Notes: generated from the letters alone by a model not told the origin. 64,000 nucleotides of DNA from an uncultured Methanomicrobiales archaeon (GCA_903832665.1 CAILCG010000025.1:30953-94952), one strand, 5' to 3'; shown: positions 29,419 through 39,069, numbered from the stretch's first letter. Program-made: numbers and translations.

Positions 29419-29841
29419 TCACGCGAAGATCGAGTAACCGTTTTTGATAGCGATTGCTTCGATGATCGGCGTCATCTTTGATTCAGGGACTCCGAATTTG
29501 TCCATGTACATCTGAAGGATTGCCTTTTCTTCTCCCGCGAGCACACCATCGGACATGGCAAGGTCACAGAGAATGGCAAGGGTGGCGATCTTCTGCTTCT
29601 CGTCAAGAACCGCTGCGATCATATCAATAACGCCGGGGAACTTGTTGGCCTTCAATACCTGCATTGCGGTATCAATGGATTTCTGGTCGCCACGGCAGAT
29701 CTTTGCGAGATCGTTCATCTCGGCCTGATCGATAACACCATCGGCTGCAATGACCGTAATGGCGGAGAGCACCAGTGCTGATTTCGGGTTGAGCATTGCA
29801 GTCTTTCCGGTTAACTTGTCAAAAATTCCTATAATGAACAC
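29419..29841 (-). CDS. TerB-like protein
   Basis: Helical TerB-fold protein of about 140 residues. It contains two acidic helix repeats, VIAADGVIDQAEMNDLAKIC and CDLAMSDGVLAGEEKAIL, the typical DG-x-acidic metal-binding pattern of the family. Such proteins occur in stress and metal-resistance settings as well as alone; no other ter gene is near. The start is uncertain: GTG 29841 gives an FIIGIFDKL opening like other TerB-like proteins, while ATG 29796 would shorten it by 15 residues. Confidence 0.75.
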   Translation of the reverse strand: MFIIGIFDKLTGKTAMLNPKSALVLSAITVIAADGVIDQAEMNDLAKICRGDQKSIDTAMQVLKANKFPGVIDMIAAVLDEKQKIATLAILCDLAMSDGVLAGEEKAILQMYMDKFGVPESKMTPIIEAIAIKNGYSIFA

Positions 29842-29973
29842 CTTTTTTTTCTTATTATTGTGCGCAGGATTACATCTCTCTTTCGCTCAATCGACGTACA
29901 AAAACCTCATCGGGGATTCCACGGATTTATTTGGTACTGCACGCATACCTCTCCAGAATAAACCGGTGAATGC

Positions 29974-30351
29974 ATGGACGATCTTACAGTGGAACAGGTC
30001 ATCACCCTTCACAGGCACGTGATGACGATTGATGTCGGCGATGACCGGCTGTTATCCGAAGCAAGTCTCCACCAGATGATCTTTTCTGCGAATCGTATCG
30101 ATGAATGCTGCTCAAGGGCCGGATTTGCTTTTTTTTCCCTTGTTGCCTATCCGGCATTTCGCGAGGGTAACAGTCACACTGCCCGGCTGGTGGCTGAAAT
30201 GATCCTCAACCAGAACGGTTTCACGATCGGAGATGACAATGCGGGATTGGACGCCCTTGCAAAGGGAATTGAATTGTTCACGGTCGAACCGGCGGACATT
30301 GAAGAGTGGCTTTGCTCTCAGGTAAAAAACCTGAAAATGTCATCCGAATAA
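29974..30351 (+). CDS. Doc/Fic-like protein with degenerate active site
   Basis: A 125-residue all-alpha protein matching the Doc branch of the Fic fold. LTVEQVITLHRHVM opens it and AFREGNSHTARLVAEMIL stands where the catalytic H-x-F-x-(D/E)-(G/A)-N-K-R loop should be. The histidine and the KR pair are absent, so AMP or phosphate transfer is doubtful. No antitoxin gene lies upstream; the TerB-like gene is divergent. It could be a decayed toxin or a repurposed binding protein. Confidence 0.6.
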   Translation: MDDLTVEQVITLHRHVMTIDVGDDRLLSEASLHQMIFSANRIDECCSRAGFAFFSLVAYPAFREGNSHTARLVAEMILNQNGFTIGDDNAGLDALAKGIELFTVEPADIEEWLCSQVKNLKMSSE

Positions 30352-30424
30352 AAAAAAGGCACAACAAATGTTTGGAACGGGAATGGTAAAAACCCCGATT
30401 TGAAAAATTGTTTTTTCGAAATGC

Positions 30425-31318
30425 TCAGGGATAGAGAAGATATTCACCCTCAATCCGCACCACTGCATTGCCCCCGAAAAATACACTGTGCTGCACTTTT
30501 GATGCATCGCTCACGATACGGATGATATTGGGGTGCTCACGGACTTTACCCTGCTCGATGGCAATCATATGGCCGTCCCAGGTACCCTATTTGAGCAGGT
30601 AATATCCCAGCGCCGCATTCCCTGAACCCGTTGCCGGATCTTCGAGATACCCAAAGACCGGGGCAAACACCCGTGTCCGATACCTGTTACCAGCGCTGGA
30701 AGTCTCGGTCGAGAAAACACAAATGATCTCAATCCCGTTTGCCAGGCAAAATTCCTTCAGGTGCTGCTGATCCGGATGAAGAGAGAGCAGGGTGATGAGT
30801 GAATCTATGGGAACGATAAGGGTGGAGAGTCCGGCATTGATGTTGGCAATGCGGTGATTTTCAGAAATCTCATCGGGCGCTATCCGCAATGCTGCTGCAA
30901 TCCCGTCACGGGATACAGAAAGGTTTTGTTCAACGGGTTGCGGGGCACTGATGAAGACCGAATCTGCTTTTGCAATCTCGTTTCTGACGAGCAGTTCCTG
31001 CCCACCCACGTGAATACGGGTGATTGGATCAAAGGACATTACCGAGTCATTTTTTATAAGGGTATACATGGCCGCAATGATCCCATGACCGCAGAAAGCA
31101 ACTTCCCGTTAGGCGGAAAAAAACCGAAGGCCGGTGTGTCCCTCTGAGAGGTAGACGTACACTACTTCACTGACACATCCTGCCAGTTCCCGTGCGATCT
31201 GTTGCATGTTTTCTTCGGAAAGTGCGTCTTCGGTTGGTAGATATATGCATCCGGCCGGATTACCGGTTGAATTTCCCTGGACAAACGCGTCAATTTTTTT
31301 AAACCGGTACCGTTCCAT
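30425..31318 (-). pseudogene. PhzF-family isomerase pseudogene with two in-frame stops
   Basis: One reading frame of 298 codons runs from ATG 31318 to TGA 30425-30427 and matches the PhzF epimerase/isomerase family along its full length: GNSTGNPAGCIYLP near the start, EVAFCGHG, then DPATGSGNAALGYYLL and a C-terminal GTWDGHMIAIEQG. It is interrupted by TAA at 31109-31111 and TAG at 30587-30589, with family-like sequence continuing in the same frame after each. Each is one base from a plausible sense codon (AAA, CAG). The active-site glutamate region is not legible enough to judge. It is probably non-functional. Confidence 0.85.
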
Positions 31319-32040
31319 GCTTAAACCTCGGATAACTCTATGGGATGACCCTTTGGTGACGAAAGGGAGGAAGGATTATCGGGTATGTGCCGGCCAAACT
31401 GGATTTTGCTACTGGAAGAGGAACAGGGAGGAAGTGTTCCTCTGCTCACACAACCGGATCATACTGCAAATCATTCGACGGATATTCCAGAGAATATTCA
31501 ATTCATCATAGACATCCTTGATTGATTTGTTTTCTGGTCAACCTCTTTTTCGAACGGAAAAAACTCTGCACAAATAATCCATGAACACAATTTCAAAAAA
31601 AATGATCATGATATTCGGGGGATCAAAAAAATCGCCGAAATCTGCGAGAATTTTTTACGCGAATATCGAACCGTCAAAAATTCTTTGTTGTTCCTCAAAA
31701 CAAATTATTATATAGTATAATAAACAATTAAGAAATATCCCTATAATTCGGAGGTGGTTTGATTTTATTCCGGGTTTTGACCCCAGCACTGCATACCCCC
31801 CTAAAGAACACATACTTCCTGTCATAACGTTACCATGGCAGGAAACAGCCTCCAGCCCCATTAAATACAATAAATCTTTTTTGTGTTGCTCATTCTCGGG
31901 ACACATTTACTGGAACTAGCGCATTTCATTTAAAGAGATACAATACGACATACATCGACGTACTTTGCCACACTCTGCAATTTACCGCACAAGTACGTAA
32001 AAACATGATATTTTTTTACAGAATGAATCCTGCCGGGCAC
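31319..32040. other. Intergenic region, no gene recognised
   Basis: A 722-base gap between the PhzF pseudogene and dinB, both read on the minus strand. One 83-codon minus-strand frame (31655-31906) is present, but its translation is not family-like and has no ribosome site. The AT-rich stretch around 31690-31730 (tattatatagtataataaac) could be a promoter for an unseen short transcript. Nothing further can be supported. Confidence 0.45.
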
Positions 32041-33171
32041 TTATAGGTCCAGGATCTTCTGGCGGGCATCATGTTTCTCAAACGAGGATAACCGTATCCC
32101 AATAAGACGAATCGGACAGCCATCGAAAATATCCCGCAGCAGGGCGTATGCAACGGAGCGCACAGCACTCGCATCATCCGTATAGTGGGTGAGTGTCCGG
32201 GATTTTGTTCGGGTGATAAAACCCACGTACCGCACTTTCAGAGTAATTGTTTTGCATCGCAAGGATTCATCCGCAAGATTCCGGCATACATCCTGCGCCA
32301 GAGCGTCCACGGTTGCAGTTATTACCTGCTCATCTGGAGTATCTTCAGGAAATGTTGTCTCCCGGGATACCGACTTCACACAATCCCGCTCTACGACAAA
32401 ATCCTCATCGGAACCATCGGTTATTGCCTGGAGAGCGATTGCGGAACGCCCGAACCGGGCAATCAAAACCTGGATATCATAACCGGCAAGATCTTTAATG
32501 GTCCTGATACCCAGCTCAAAGAGCTCCAGTTCTGCCTTCCTGCCCACACCTGGAATCTTCCGGACCGGCATCGGTGCAAGAAATGAGAAGAGGTTCTCCG
32601 GTTCAACCACGGTAAGTCCACGGGGTTTGTTCACATCCGAAGCGATCTTTGCCACGACCTTCGTGGGGGCTATTCCGATCGAGCAGGTAAGACCAATCTG
32701 AGTACAGATATCATCCCTTATCTGTTCTGCAAGACGAGTGGCAGCCAGATAATTCCCCAGGGAACTCACATCAAGAAACGCTTCATCAATGCTCACCTGC
32801 TGGAAGGGAAATCCATGCGACTTCAGGAGTCCCATTACATCAGAAGAAGCCTGGGTATACCGGGGAAAATGAGGGGGAAGATAGATCGCATGCGGACAGA
32901 GAACATATGCCTGCGAGATGGGCATTGCTGACCGTATACCGAATGCACGGGCTTCGTATGAACAAGTAGAAACGACTCCACGGCCGGCCCCATTTTTCGG
33001 ATCGGCACCAATAACCACGGGTTTTCCTTTCAGTCCCGGGTCGTCCCGCATCTCGACCGAGGCATAGAAACTGTCCATGTCCAGGTGCAGTATGATCCGC
33101 TCATTTTCGTTGATCTTCTCTTCCGGGGAGAGATTCATGCTCCTGTATTCAGTCCCTGATATCTCTGCCAT
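32041..33171 (-). CDS. dinB: DNA polymerase IV (Y family)
   Basis: Translesion DNA polymerase of 376 residues. The palm motifs are LHLDMDSFYASVEM near residue 29 and VSIDEAFLDVSSLG near 123; GIAPTKVVAKIASDVNKP is the fingers/palm segment and IPGVGRKAELELFELG the thumb helix-hairpin-helix; a little-finger domain completes it. The last residues, RQKILDL, resemble a shortened PCNA-binding tail. It lies one base after the nreA stop in the same direction, so the two form a repair operon. Confidence 0.95.
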   Translation of the reverse strand: MAEISGTEYRSMNLSPEEKINENERIILHLDMDSFYASVEMRDDPGLKGKPVVIGADPKNGAGRGVVSTCSYEARAFGIRSAMPISQAYVLCPHAIYLPPHFPRYTQASSDVMGLLKSHGFPFQQVSIDEAFLDVSSLGNYLAATRLAEQIRDDICTQIGLTCSIGIAPTKVVAKIASDVNKPRGLTVVEPENLFSFLAPMPVRKIPGVGRKAELELFELGIRTIKDLAGYDIQVLIARFGRSAIALQAITDGSDEDFVVERDCVKSVSRETTFPEDTPDEQVITATVDALAQDVCRNLADESLRCKTITLKVRYVGFITRTKSRTLTHYTDDASAVRSVAYALLRDIFDGCPIRLIGIRLSSFEKHDARQKILDL

Positions 33172-33172
33172 A

Positions 33173-34348
33173 TCAATTCACTGCCGATGAAAAATCACTG
33201 AGCCTGCACTGGCGCTGCCGTATCGATTCCCGCAATAACTCTCCTTCTTTGATGAACCGTGTCATGGGAAGGCAAAACGATTCTGAAATATGAGTAAGGG
33301 CGGAGCGAATATCCTCAAACTCCTGCGGCTGTTGCATCATTGCACTCCTCACATTTTCACGGACATTAAACACGCCCATCGGTACATAGCCCCGGTGAGC
33401 CTCTCTGAGGATGATCGCGCCTGCCTGTTCCTGTTGCCGGGAAAGGGCTTCGAGCACTGCCATCTTACAGGAGTAATAGCATCCCCCCAGATGAGAATAC
33501 TCGGTCTTCTTTTTGTATCCTTCATGATCGGAAAAAACAAGTTCCTCATTGCCCAGCACTTTCAAAAATGCCTCTGACCATTCGTACTGCCAGCCGGTAG
33601 GCATCAGGATGACGGCATAATTATTGTGGAGGCTGGAAAACTGGTGAACCCGGAACGTATCAATGACCGAATTTTTCTTCACTTCGGTGAGAAGCCGGTC
33701 ACCAATCATCGTGTCACAGGCAGTGATTGACCACCGGGTAGGAACAAGATGCCGGTTCCGGTCTATCCCCATGGTTCCGACAGAAAATGCTTTCTGGATA
33801 CTGGAGAACGGAACCCCCTGCTGATGCAGGCCGGTAATTGCTTCGGAGGATCTCAGGTCTGTGTCATAGAACACCTTCTCAAGCTTGGAATCGTACCTCC
33901 CGCTCTCGATCTCAAACCGTTCGATTCCTGCACTCGGACCAAAGGGAGTATGTTCTTCAGAAAAGTTTGTCCCGGTGGGGACCGATGAGAAAGACACATC
34001 ACTCTCGATGGATGATGATGACAGGGTGATCTCCTGGAGTTTTTCTATATACCGCGTGGTGAGATCCCCCGCATTCACCATGGATTTTCCCCGCACAAGA
34101 CTGAGGCGGTACCCGATAATCTCTTCCTGGGTGTGATTGCCGGCAATCCAGGACTCTGGCATGTCCATAATCATGGTGTCACCGTGCTGGGGCGCTATCA
34201 TCGGACCGGCATAGACATCCGGGTAATTCCAGCTGCCGATAAACACTGACGGGGGAGAACTTCCTTCCATCTCTTTTCCCACATCGACCGACCTCATCTG
34301 CTGGGTAGAAGCAGTCAGTTGCTTGAGATATGCACCTTTGCCGATCAT
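33173..34348 (-). CDS. nreA: Archaeal DNA repair protein NreA
   Basis: Nre proteins are archaeal factors needed for resistance to DNA-damaging agents and bind PCNA in some species. The 391-residue product has the family segments [28 protein letters not shown] and [13 protein letters not shown]. The last 13 residues contain QCRLSDF, fitting the Q-x-x-L-x-x-F core of a PCNA-interacting peptide. It precedes dinB by one base, which supports joint function in lesion handling. The start at 34348 leaves a normal N-terminus without the zinc-finger extension some relatives have. Confidence 0.9.
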   Translation of the reverse strand: MIGKGAYLKQLTASTQQMRSVDVGKEMEGSSPPSVFIGSWNYPDVYAGPMIAPQHGDTMIMDMPESWIAGNHTQEEIIGYRLSLVRGKSMVNAGDLTTRYIEKLQEITLSSSSIESDVSFSSVPTGTNFSEEHTPFGPSAGIERFEIESGRYDSKLEKVFYDTDLRSSEAITGLHQQGVPFSSIQKAFSVGTMGIDRNRHLVPTRWSITACDTMIGDRLLTEVKKNSVIDTFRVHQFSSLHNNYAVILMPTGWQYEWSEAFLKVLGNEELVFSDHEGYKKKTEYSHLGGCYYSCKMAVLEALSRQQEQAGAIILREAHRGYVPMGVFNVRENVRSAMMQQPQEFEDIRSALTHISESFCLPMTRFIKEGELLRESIRQRQCRLSDFSSAVN

Positions 34349-34503
34349 TGCCTGGTAGAGAATGAGAACGAGAGGATATAAGGGAAAGAGTGCGTGGGGA
34401 GAAAGTGATGCGGGTAAGTTTTATGAGATCTCAGCGCCACCATGTATACAATACATACCTTCATTGGCCTCAACGTCATACATGTAACAAAGGAGTTGTC
34501 TGA

Positions 34504-34833
34504 ATTAGACCCAATAATAACGATGATGTAGATCCAAACGCAGTAAATCCGGACGGTTCGCCAGTTGTCCGGGTCCGTCTTCCCAAGAAATGGGCTGGTG
34601 AGCAGTTCGCATTCGCAGATCTCATGATGGGAGCCAATCATATCCGTGTCCGGTGCTATGATGGAGTCACCCGTATGGGCAGGATCAAAGGTAAGATCAA
34701 GAAGCGCGCCTGGATACGGGAAGGCGATATTGTGATCGTCACCCCGTGGAGTTTCCAGGATGAGAAATGCGATATCATCTACCGTTATCTTCCGCCTCAG
34801 GCAGACTGGCTGCGCAAGAACCGGTATCTTTAG
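34504..34833 (+). CDS. eif1A: Translation initiation factor aIF1A, apparent ATT start
   Basis: OB-fold initiation factor that binds the small ribosomal subunit A site. The conserved core is RVRLPKKWAGEQFAFADLMM, then NHIRVRCYDGVTRMGRIKGK and the C-terminal YRYLPPQADWLRKN. The frame is open from 34504, just after TGA at 34501, but has no ATG, GTG or TTG until ATG 34624, which would remove about 40 conserved residues including half the OB fold. ATT at 34504 lies eight bases after AGGAG and gives the expected length of 109 residues with an acidic Asn/Asp-rich N-terminus, so I take it as the start. A base change at the true start is the alternative. Confidence 0.8.
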   Translation: MRPNNNDDVDPNAVNPDGSPVVRVRLPKKWAGEQFAFADLMMGANHIRVRCYDGVTRMGRIKGKIKKRAWIREGDIVIVTPWSFQDEKCDIIYRYLPPQADWLRKNRYL

Positions 34834-34835
34834 AT

Positions 34836-34872
34836 ACTTTTTTATGAAAAATGGCTCTGCCCATTTTCACAT
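34836..34872 (+). terminator. Hairpin with T run after aIF1A
   Basis: A T-rich stretch (acttttttat) directly after the aIF1A stop is followed by aaaaatgg-ctctg-cccatttt, a short stem-loop. Archaeal terminators are mainly T runs, so the ctttttt is the likely signal. The role is inferred from position. Confidence 0.4.
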
Positions 34873-34967
34873 GCCAATTACCCTGTGGGGTTAAATCGGT
34901 AAATACTCCCGAGCGGATGTGCAGGAAAAGGGCATAACGCAGATAAAAAAAAAGGGATTTTTTTTAT

Positions 34968-36029
34968 TTATGTTATACTCTGCCAGATCGCAAGCACGAA
35001 TTCCATCGCGATTAAGATGATGATCACCCATTCGAGGAAGTTCGAGTGCTGGATGCGCACTTCATCGGAAAGCATCGAGTAGTTCTCCCTGATCACATCG
35101 ATCTTCCGGGTCACGCTCTCGCTCCACAACCCGCTACGCAGCACTTTTAAGGCGGTTGCATACACGCGGGCATAATAGATATCTTCCGTAACTTTGATCA
35201 GGTTGTCAACTTTTTCGATGATCTCGGAGATCTCTGCATACATCTCCATCTGGGCTGCCATGATCGCGTGATATTTCCGACTCCTTCGGAACTGTGAAAG
35301 CCGGTCGGCATGCTCAATATCATCATACATCTTCTCCATCCCCCGGGTGAGCTCGCGATCATAGTACCGGAGTTCGAGCACCTGCACATTGGCAAACTCG
35401 ATAAGGTCAATGATATCGGTGGGACTCTCCGGGTCACATATAAGCGCCGAATCCCACGACAACATGACAAGATCGTCTACGGTATAACTCAGGGAATTTT
35501 TCAAAATTTCCTGGCGCATCTGCGGGGATATTTTTGTCTTTTCTCCCGTGAGGAGCGGAACCGGGTCAATTGAATCGTCACGGCGATCGGTCACATAGAC
35601 CGTGTAATCTTCATAGAACTCAGGATCGATAGCGAAATTCTTGATATGGGGTTTGATGATCTCTCCCAGGGTCTTGAGATACTGGACATAATATTCCGCA
35701 AGCCCTTCCTGTCCGGCAAACAGGAATGCCAGATTCTCGAGTTCATCGTAGTCGGCATCCCGGTCATCATGCACAAAACAGAAACTGATCGCACCGATAT
35801 CAAAAACCCTTGCAACTACCGTGAACTCAAAGGTCCTGCCCTCCCGCTCCACCCGGATCGGGTGCATCTGGATCATGAGCGGGGGATCTTCCATCATGAT
35901 GGACTTGGGTTTGACCCGGACAAAACTGGTCCTTGCGGTAAAATAGTTCTGGGCGAGCGCACGCTCAAGCCAGTCGATGTCGATCTCCCTGCCAATATCA
36001 TAGATCCTGTACAGGCGCATGGAGATCAT
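34968..36029 (-). CDS. RMD1/DUF155-like membrane-anchored protein
   Basis: A 353-residue protein with a mixed N-terminal domain (residues 1-200), a long helical region (about 215-320) and one C-terminal hydrophobic helix in EWVIIILIAMEFVLAIW. The closing segment, with ENYSMLSDEVRIQHSNFLEW, matches the RMD1/DUF155 pattern known from eukaryotic mitochondrial and bacterial or archaeal relatives of unknown biochemistry. The layout, helical rod plus C-terminal membrane segment, resembles CorA. An A/T-rich stretch at 34945-34970 ends it. TPR and CorA-like genes lie just beyond. Confidence 0.65.
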   Translation of the reverse strand: MISMRLYRIYDIGREIDIDWLERALAQNYFTARTSFVRVKPKSIMMEDPPLMIQMHPIRVEREGRTFEFTVVARVFDIGAISFCFVHDDRDADYDELENLAFLFAGQEGLAEYYVQYLKTLGEIIKPHIKNFAIDPEFYEDYTVYVTDRRDDSIDPVPLLTGEKTKISPQMRQEILKNSLSYTVDDLVMLSWDSALICDPESPTDIIDLIEFANVQVLELRYYDRELTRGMEKMYDDIEHADRLSQFRRSRKYHAIMAAQMEMYAEISEIIEKVDNLIKVTEDIYYARVYATALKVLRSGLWSESVTRKIDVIRENYSMLSDEVRIQHSNFLEWVIIILIAMEFVLAIWQSIT

Positions 36030-36198
36030 GGATTTATGCCCCCTTCAGAAGCCATAGCGCCCTTTGAACTGGACTCATGCTGCATACTGGACAACTCTCT
36101 TATGAGAAAGTATCTGTATTACCATAAAGGGGTATGCCAAAACGGAAAAGTCGTATTCACAGTCTAAAAATGGAACGGTTAAACTCCATTTCCAGAAT

Positions 36199-38049
36199 TC
36201 AGGCGAGACCTGCTTTGAGTTCCGCGTAATGCTTTCGGTTGAGGGCGCGAGAGTCCCCGGGTTTGAGGGCCAGTGCGGCGTCAAAAGCCCCTGCAGCCTC
36301 GGAATACCTGTGTACATCAAGCAGGACAAGCCCCAGGTTGTACCAGCCATGGAAGTATTTTTCATCGATCTCAAGCGCTTTGTGAAACGATGAGATGGCA
36401 GCCTCTGCCTGATCCAGCCTCCGGTGGACAAGTCCTTTGTTGTTCCAGTACTGTTTGTTGGCAGGATCCAACCGGGTTGCATGACCGTACGCTTCAAGAG
36501 CTTCATGGAACTTCCCCAGATCCGCAGAAGCCATCCCGATGTAATACCAGCTGCGGGAACTGGCAGGGTCAATCGCCAGTACCCGGTGAAACGCCCCAAT
36601 GGCTTCCTCTTTCCGGTGATTCTGGTAGAGCGAGAGACCCGTCGAATACCATACCAGAGAAGCATCGTGAGGGATTTTCCTTTTTTTGTCAAGGAAGGCC
36701 ACATAATTGCGACTTCGTTTCGAAAAAAAGAGTGCTCCCCCGTAATTCCTCCGCATAAGGGAGAACTGCGGGTCCATCTGGTTCGCCCGAATGAAGGCTT
36801 TTTTCCCTGCTCCGGACCTGCCGATATTGATCAGGACAAAACTTTTCCCCACCCATGCAAGCGGATGCAGGGGATCTAAAGAGAGGACCATATTATATGC
36901 CTGAAGAGCAAATTCATAGGCACATTCCCGGCTATGGAATGCCCCTTTGTTCAGCCATGCCCGGACCATTCCCGGATCGAGAGCAATCGCTCTTTCAAAC
37001 GATATAAGTGCCTCCCGGCCCCGGTCCTGCTGCTTTTGCGCCACTCCTTTGTTGTACCACGCCACCGCCATCCGGGGGTTGATGAGAAGAGCGGCATCAT
37101 ACGCCGACAGCTCTTCTTCGAAACGGAAGAGCCGGAAGAATGCGAGTCCCTTGTTCACCCAGACGATGGCGGCACCGGTATCGAGTGCCAGCGCCTGATC
37201 GAAATTACTGAGCGCTTCGGTAAACTGTCCGAGACGCGCATCTGCAAGACCCTTATTGTACCATGCCGCAAACATCGCCGGATCCGCGTTCAGGGCATTT
37301 TCATAGGAGTGGAGCGCTTCTTCCGTCCTGCCAAGCCCGTCGAGCGCCACGCCACGATTATACCAAAGCGGGGCAGAATGGAAATTTGTCCGGAGTTCAT
37401 TATCGTACTCCTGCACAGCTTCCTCAAGCAGTCCTGCCAGCGCTTTTTCAAAGCCCCGGCTCCCCCATGCTTCCGCAGTGTTCGGGTTCTCCGGGGGCAT
37501 ACGGTCCGTAACCTCCATTCGTTCTTCTGAACGGGAGACAAAACGGAAGACTCTACCCTCGGTATACCACACAGCGGCGCAGTCCGGGTTGAGTTGCAGG
37601 GCCTGCTCAAACGCCTGCATCGCGTCAGTATTCCTCCCGAGTTTTTCCAGTACCACTCCTTTACCCATCCATGCGTCGGGCATAGAAGGATCCAGAGAAA
37701 GGGCACGATCAAATGTGGTCAGGGTTTCGGTAAACCGACCCATCTCCGTAAGTGCTGCTGCCTTTACTGCATGGGCGGATTCAGACCGTTCATCGATTGT
37801 TATCGCATGCTCGCAGGCAGAGATCGCTTCTTCGTACTGTTTTTGTTCAACCAGTGCAGCTCCGAGGGCAACGAGGGCCCAAATATTGTCAGGTCCAAGA
37901 CCGATTGTTTTTTCGGAAAACTCCTGCGACCGTGCGTAATCCCCCAAGACAAAATATACCAGGCTCTTTCCCACAAGCGCAGAGGTTGTATCGTGTGAAA
38001 TTGTCAGTGCACGGTCATCGGATTCGATCGAACCGTCGTAACGTCCCAA
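36199..38049 (-). CDS. Tetratricopeptide-repeat protein, 5' end unclear
   Basis: About 17 tandem 34-residue TPR units, with recurrent AWYNKGVALxxLGR-type helix A and EALxSYERALxLDP-type helix B, form a superhelical protein-binding scaffold. No signal peptide or catalytic domain is visible. TTG 38049 is only the first start-like codon: perfect TPR sequence (DEDAVHSFDRALRLKP then AWTGRGDALLALGR) continues in frame upstream to about 38150, with no usable start, overlapping the opposed CorA-like gene. The gene therefore appears to have lost its true beginning. Binding partners are unknown. Confidence 0.75.
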   Translation of the reverse strand: MGRYDGSIESDDRALTISHDTTSALVGKSLVYFVLGDYARSQEFSEKTIGLGPDNIWALVALGAALVEQKQYEEAISACEHAITIDERSESAHAVKAAALTEMGRFTETLTTFDRALSLDPSMPDAWMGKGVVLEKLGRNTDAMQAFEQALQLNPDCAAVWYTEGRVFRFVSRSEERMEVTDRMPPENPNTAEAWGSRGFEKALAGLLEEAVQEYDNELRTNFHSAPLWYNRGVALDGLGRTEEALHSYENALNADPAMFAAWYNKGLADARLGQFTEALSNFDQALALDTGAAIVWVNKGLAFFRLFRFEEELSAYDAALLINPRMAVAWYNKGVAQKQQDRGREALISFERAIALDPGMVRAWLNKGAFHSRECAYEFALQAYNMVLSLDPLHPLAWVGKSFVLINIGRSGAGKKAFIRANQMDPQFSLMRRNYGGALFFSKRSRNYVAFLDKKRKIPHDASLVWYSTGLSLYQNHRKEEAIGAFHRVLAIDPASSRSWYYIGMASADLGKFHEALEAYGHATRLDPANKQYWNNKGLVHRRLDQAEAAISSFHKALEIDEKYFHGWYNLGLVLLDVHRYSEAAGAFDAALALKPGDSRALNRKHYAELKAGLA

Positions 38050-38124
38050 TGCGAGGAGGGCATCTCCCCGTCCGGTCCATGCAAGAGAATAATCCGGTTT
38101 TAACCTGAGCGCACGGTCGAAGGA

Positions 38125-39069
38125 ATGGACGGCATCCTCATCGCGTGGATTGACTGCAGCACGCTTGATGACGATACTGAGATCGAGCAGATCGCCCAGG
38201 TTGCCGGGTTCTCCAAGATTCCCATCCCGAAACTGACCACCGGTTTTTACTCCGCGTACGAAGATTACGACACCGAGATGGGTATCATGCTCCCTTCAGC
38301 AACGGTAAAGGCAGAGAAGATGGCGGTTCACCCGCTCTTTGTCCTTATCCGGGACAATTTTATCCTAACCATCCACAGCCAGGAGATCAACCGGCTCCTG
38401 AGATTTTCCCGGTATGCCCCTCAATTCTTCAAAAAGATTGCAGATGAGCCGGTTGTTGATAAAATCACGATGGTACTCGAACGGATCATCGATGAGAACA
38501 ATGATCGCAACTTCGAGTATCTCCGCGAGATCGAGATGCATGGCGACCAGATCAGCAAATCCCTGATTGAAGAGAACCTGGCCAAGCGAAAGATCGCCCA
38601 CGATATCTACCGGATGAAACACGTGTTGATCGATTACTTAAACGTGCTCTGGGCAACAAAGGACGTTGTCGACTCCCTGCGATACGGGGATGCCGACCTG
38701 ATAACAAATAATGAAAAATTCTTAGGCAGGATCGGTATCCTTTCGGATAACATCGACCGCCATATCGAACTCTCGGAACAGATGTCAAATGTCCTCTCTT
38801 CAGGCCTTGAAGTGATGCAGAGCATCTACAACAACCAGCTCCAGAGCATGAACAACCGGTTTTCCCTTGTGACGGCGTACCTCACGGTACTCGGCACGGC
38901 ATTCCTGGTCCCCAACACGATCGCTACCATCGCAGGGAGCGGGATTATGGATGGAGCGATGGCAGCGCAATGGTGGTACCTGCCGCTCCTCATCCTCTCC
39001 ACGCTATTCGCGACTGCGGCTTCTTTACTCTGGGTGCTGCACGTCTGGAAGATGAAAGCGGACGACTGA
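38125..39069 (+). CDS. CorA-like membrane protein lacking the GMN motif
   Basis: CorA proteins are pentameric divalent-cation channels. The 314-residue product has an N-terminal mixed domain starting GILIAWIDCSTLDDD, a long helix (about 150-245) and two C-terminal membrane segments. The GMN selectivity motif expected at the end of the first membrane helix reads GSG (TIATIAGSGIM), so magnesium selectivity is doubtful. It seems about 15-20 residues short at the N-terminus and its first codons are antisense to in-frame TPR coding of the opposed gene. Its 3' end overlaps the RNase III gene by 80 bases. Confidence 0.75.
   Translation: MDGILIAWIDCSTLDDDTEIEQIAQVAGFSKIPIPKLTTGFYSAYEDYDTEMGIMLPSATVKAEKMAVHPLFVLIRDNFILTIHSQEINRLLRFSRYAPQFFKKIADEPVVDKITMVLERIIDENNDRNFEYLREIEMHGDQISKSLIEENLAKRKIAHDIYRMKHVLIDYLNVLWATKDVVDSLRYGDADLITNNEKFLGRIGILSDNIDRHIELSEQMSNVLSSGLEVMQSIYNNQLQSMNNRFSLVTAYLTVLGTAFLVPNTIATIAGSGIMDGAMAAQWWYLPLLILSTLFATAASLLWVLHVWKMKADD

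Noticed and set aside
31655..31906. 83-codon minus-strand frame in the dinB-phzF gap
   Set aside because: No ribosome site or family-like sequence.
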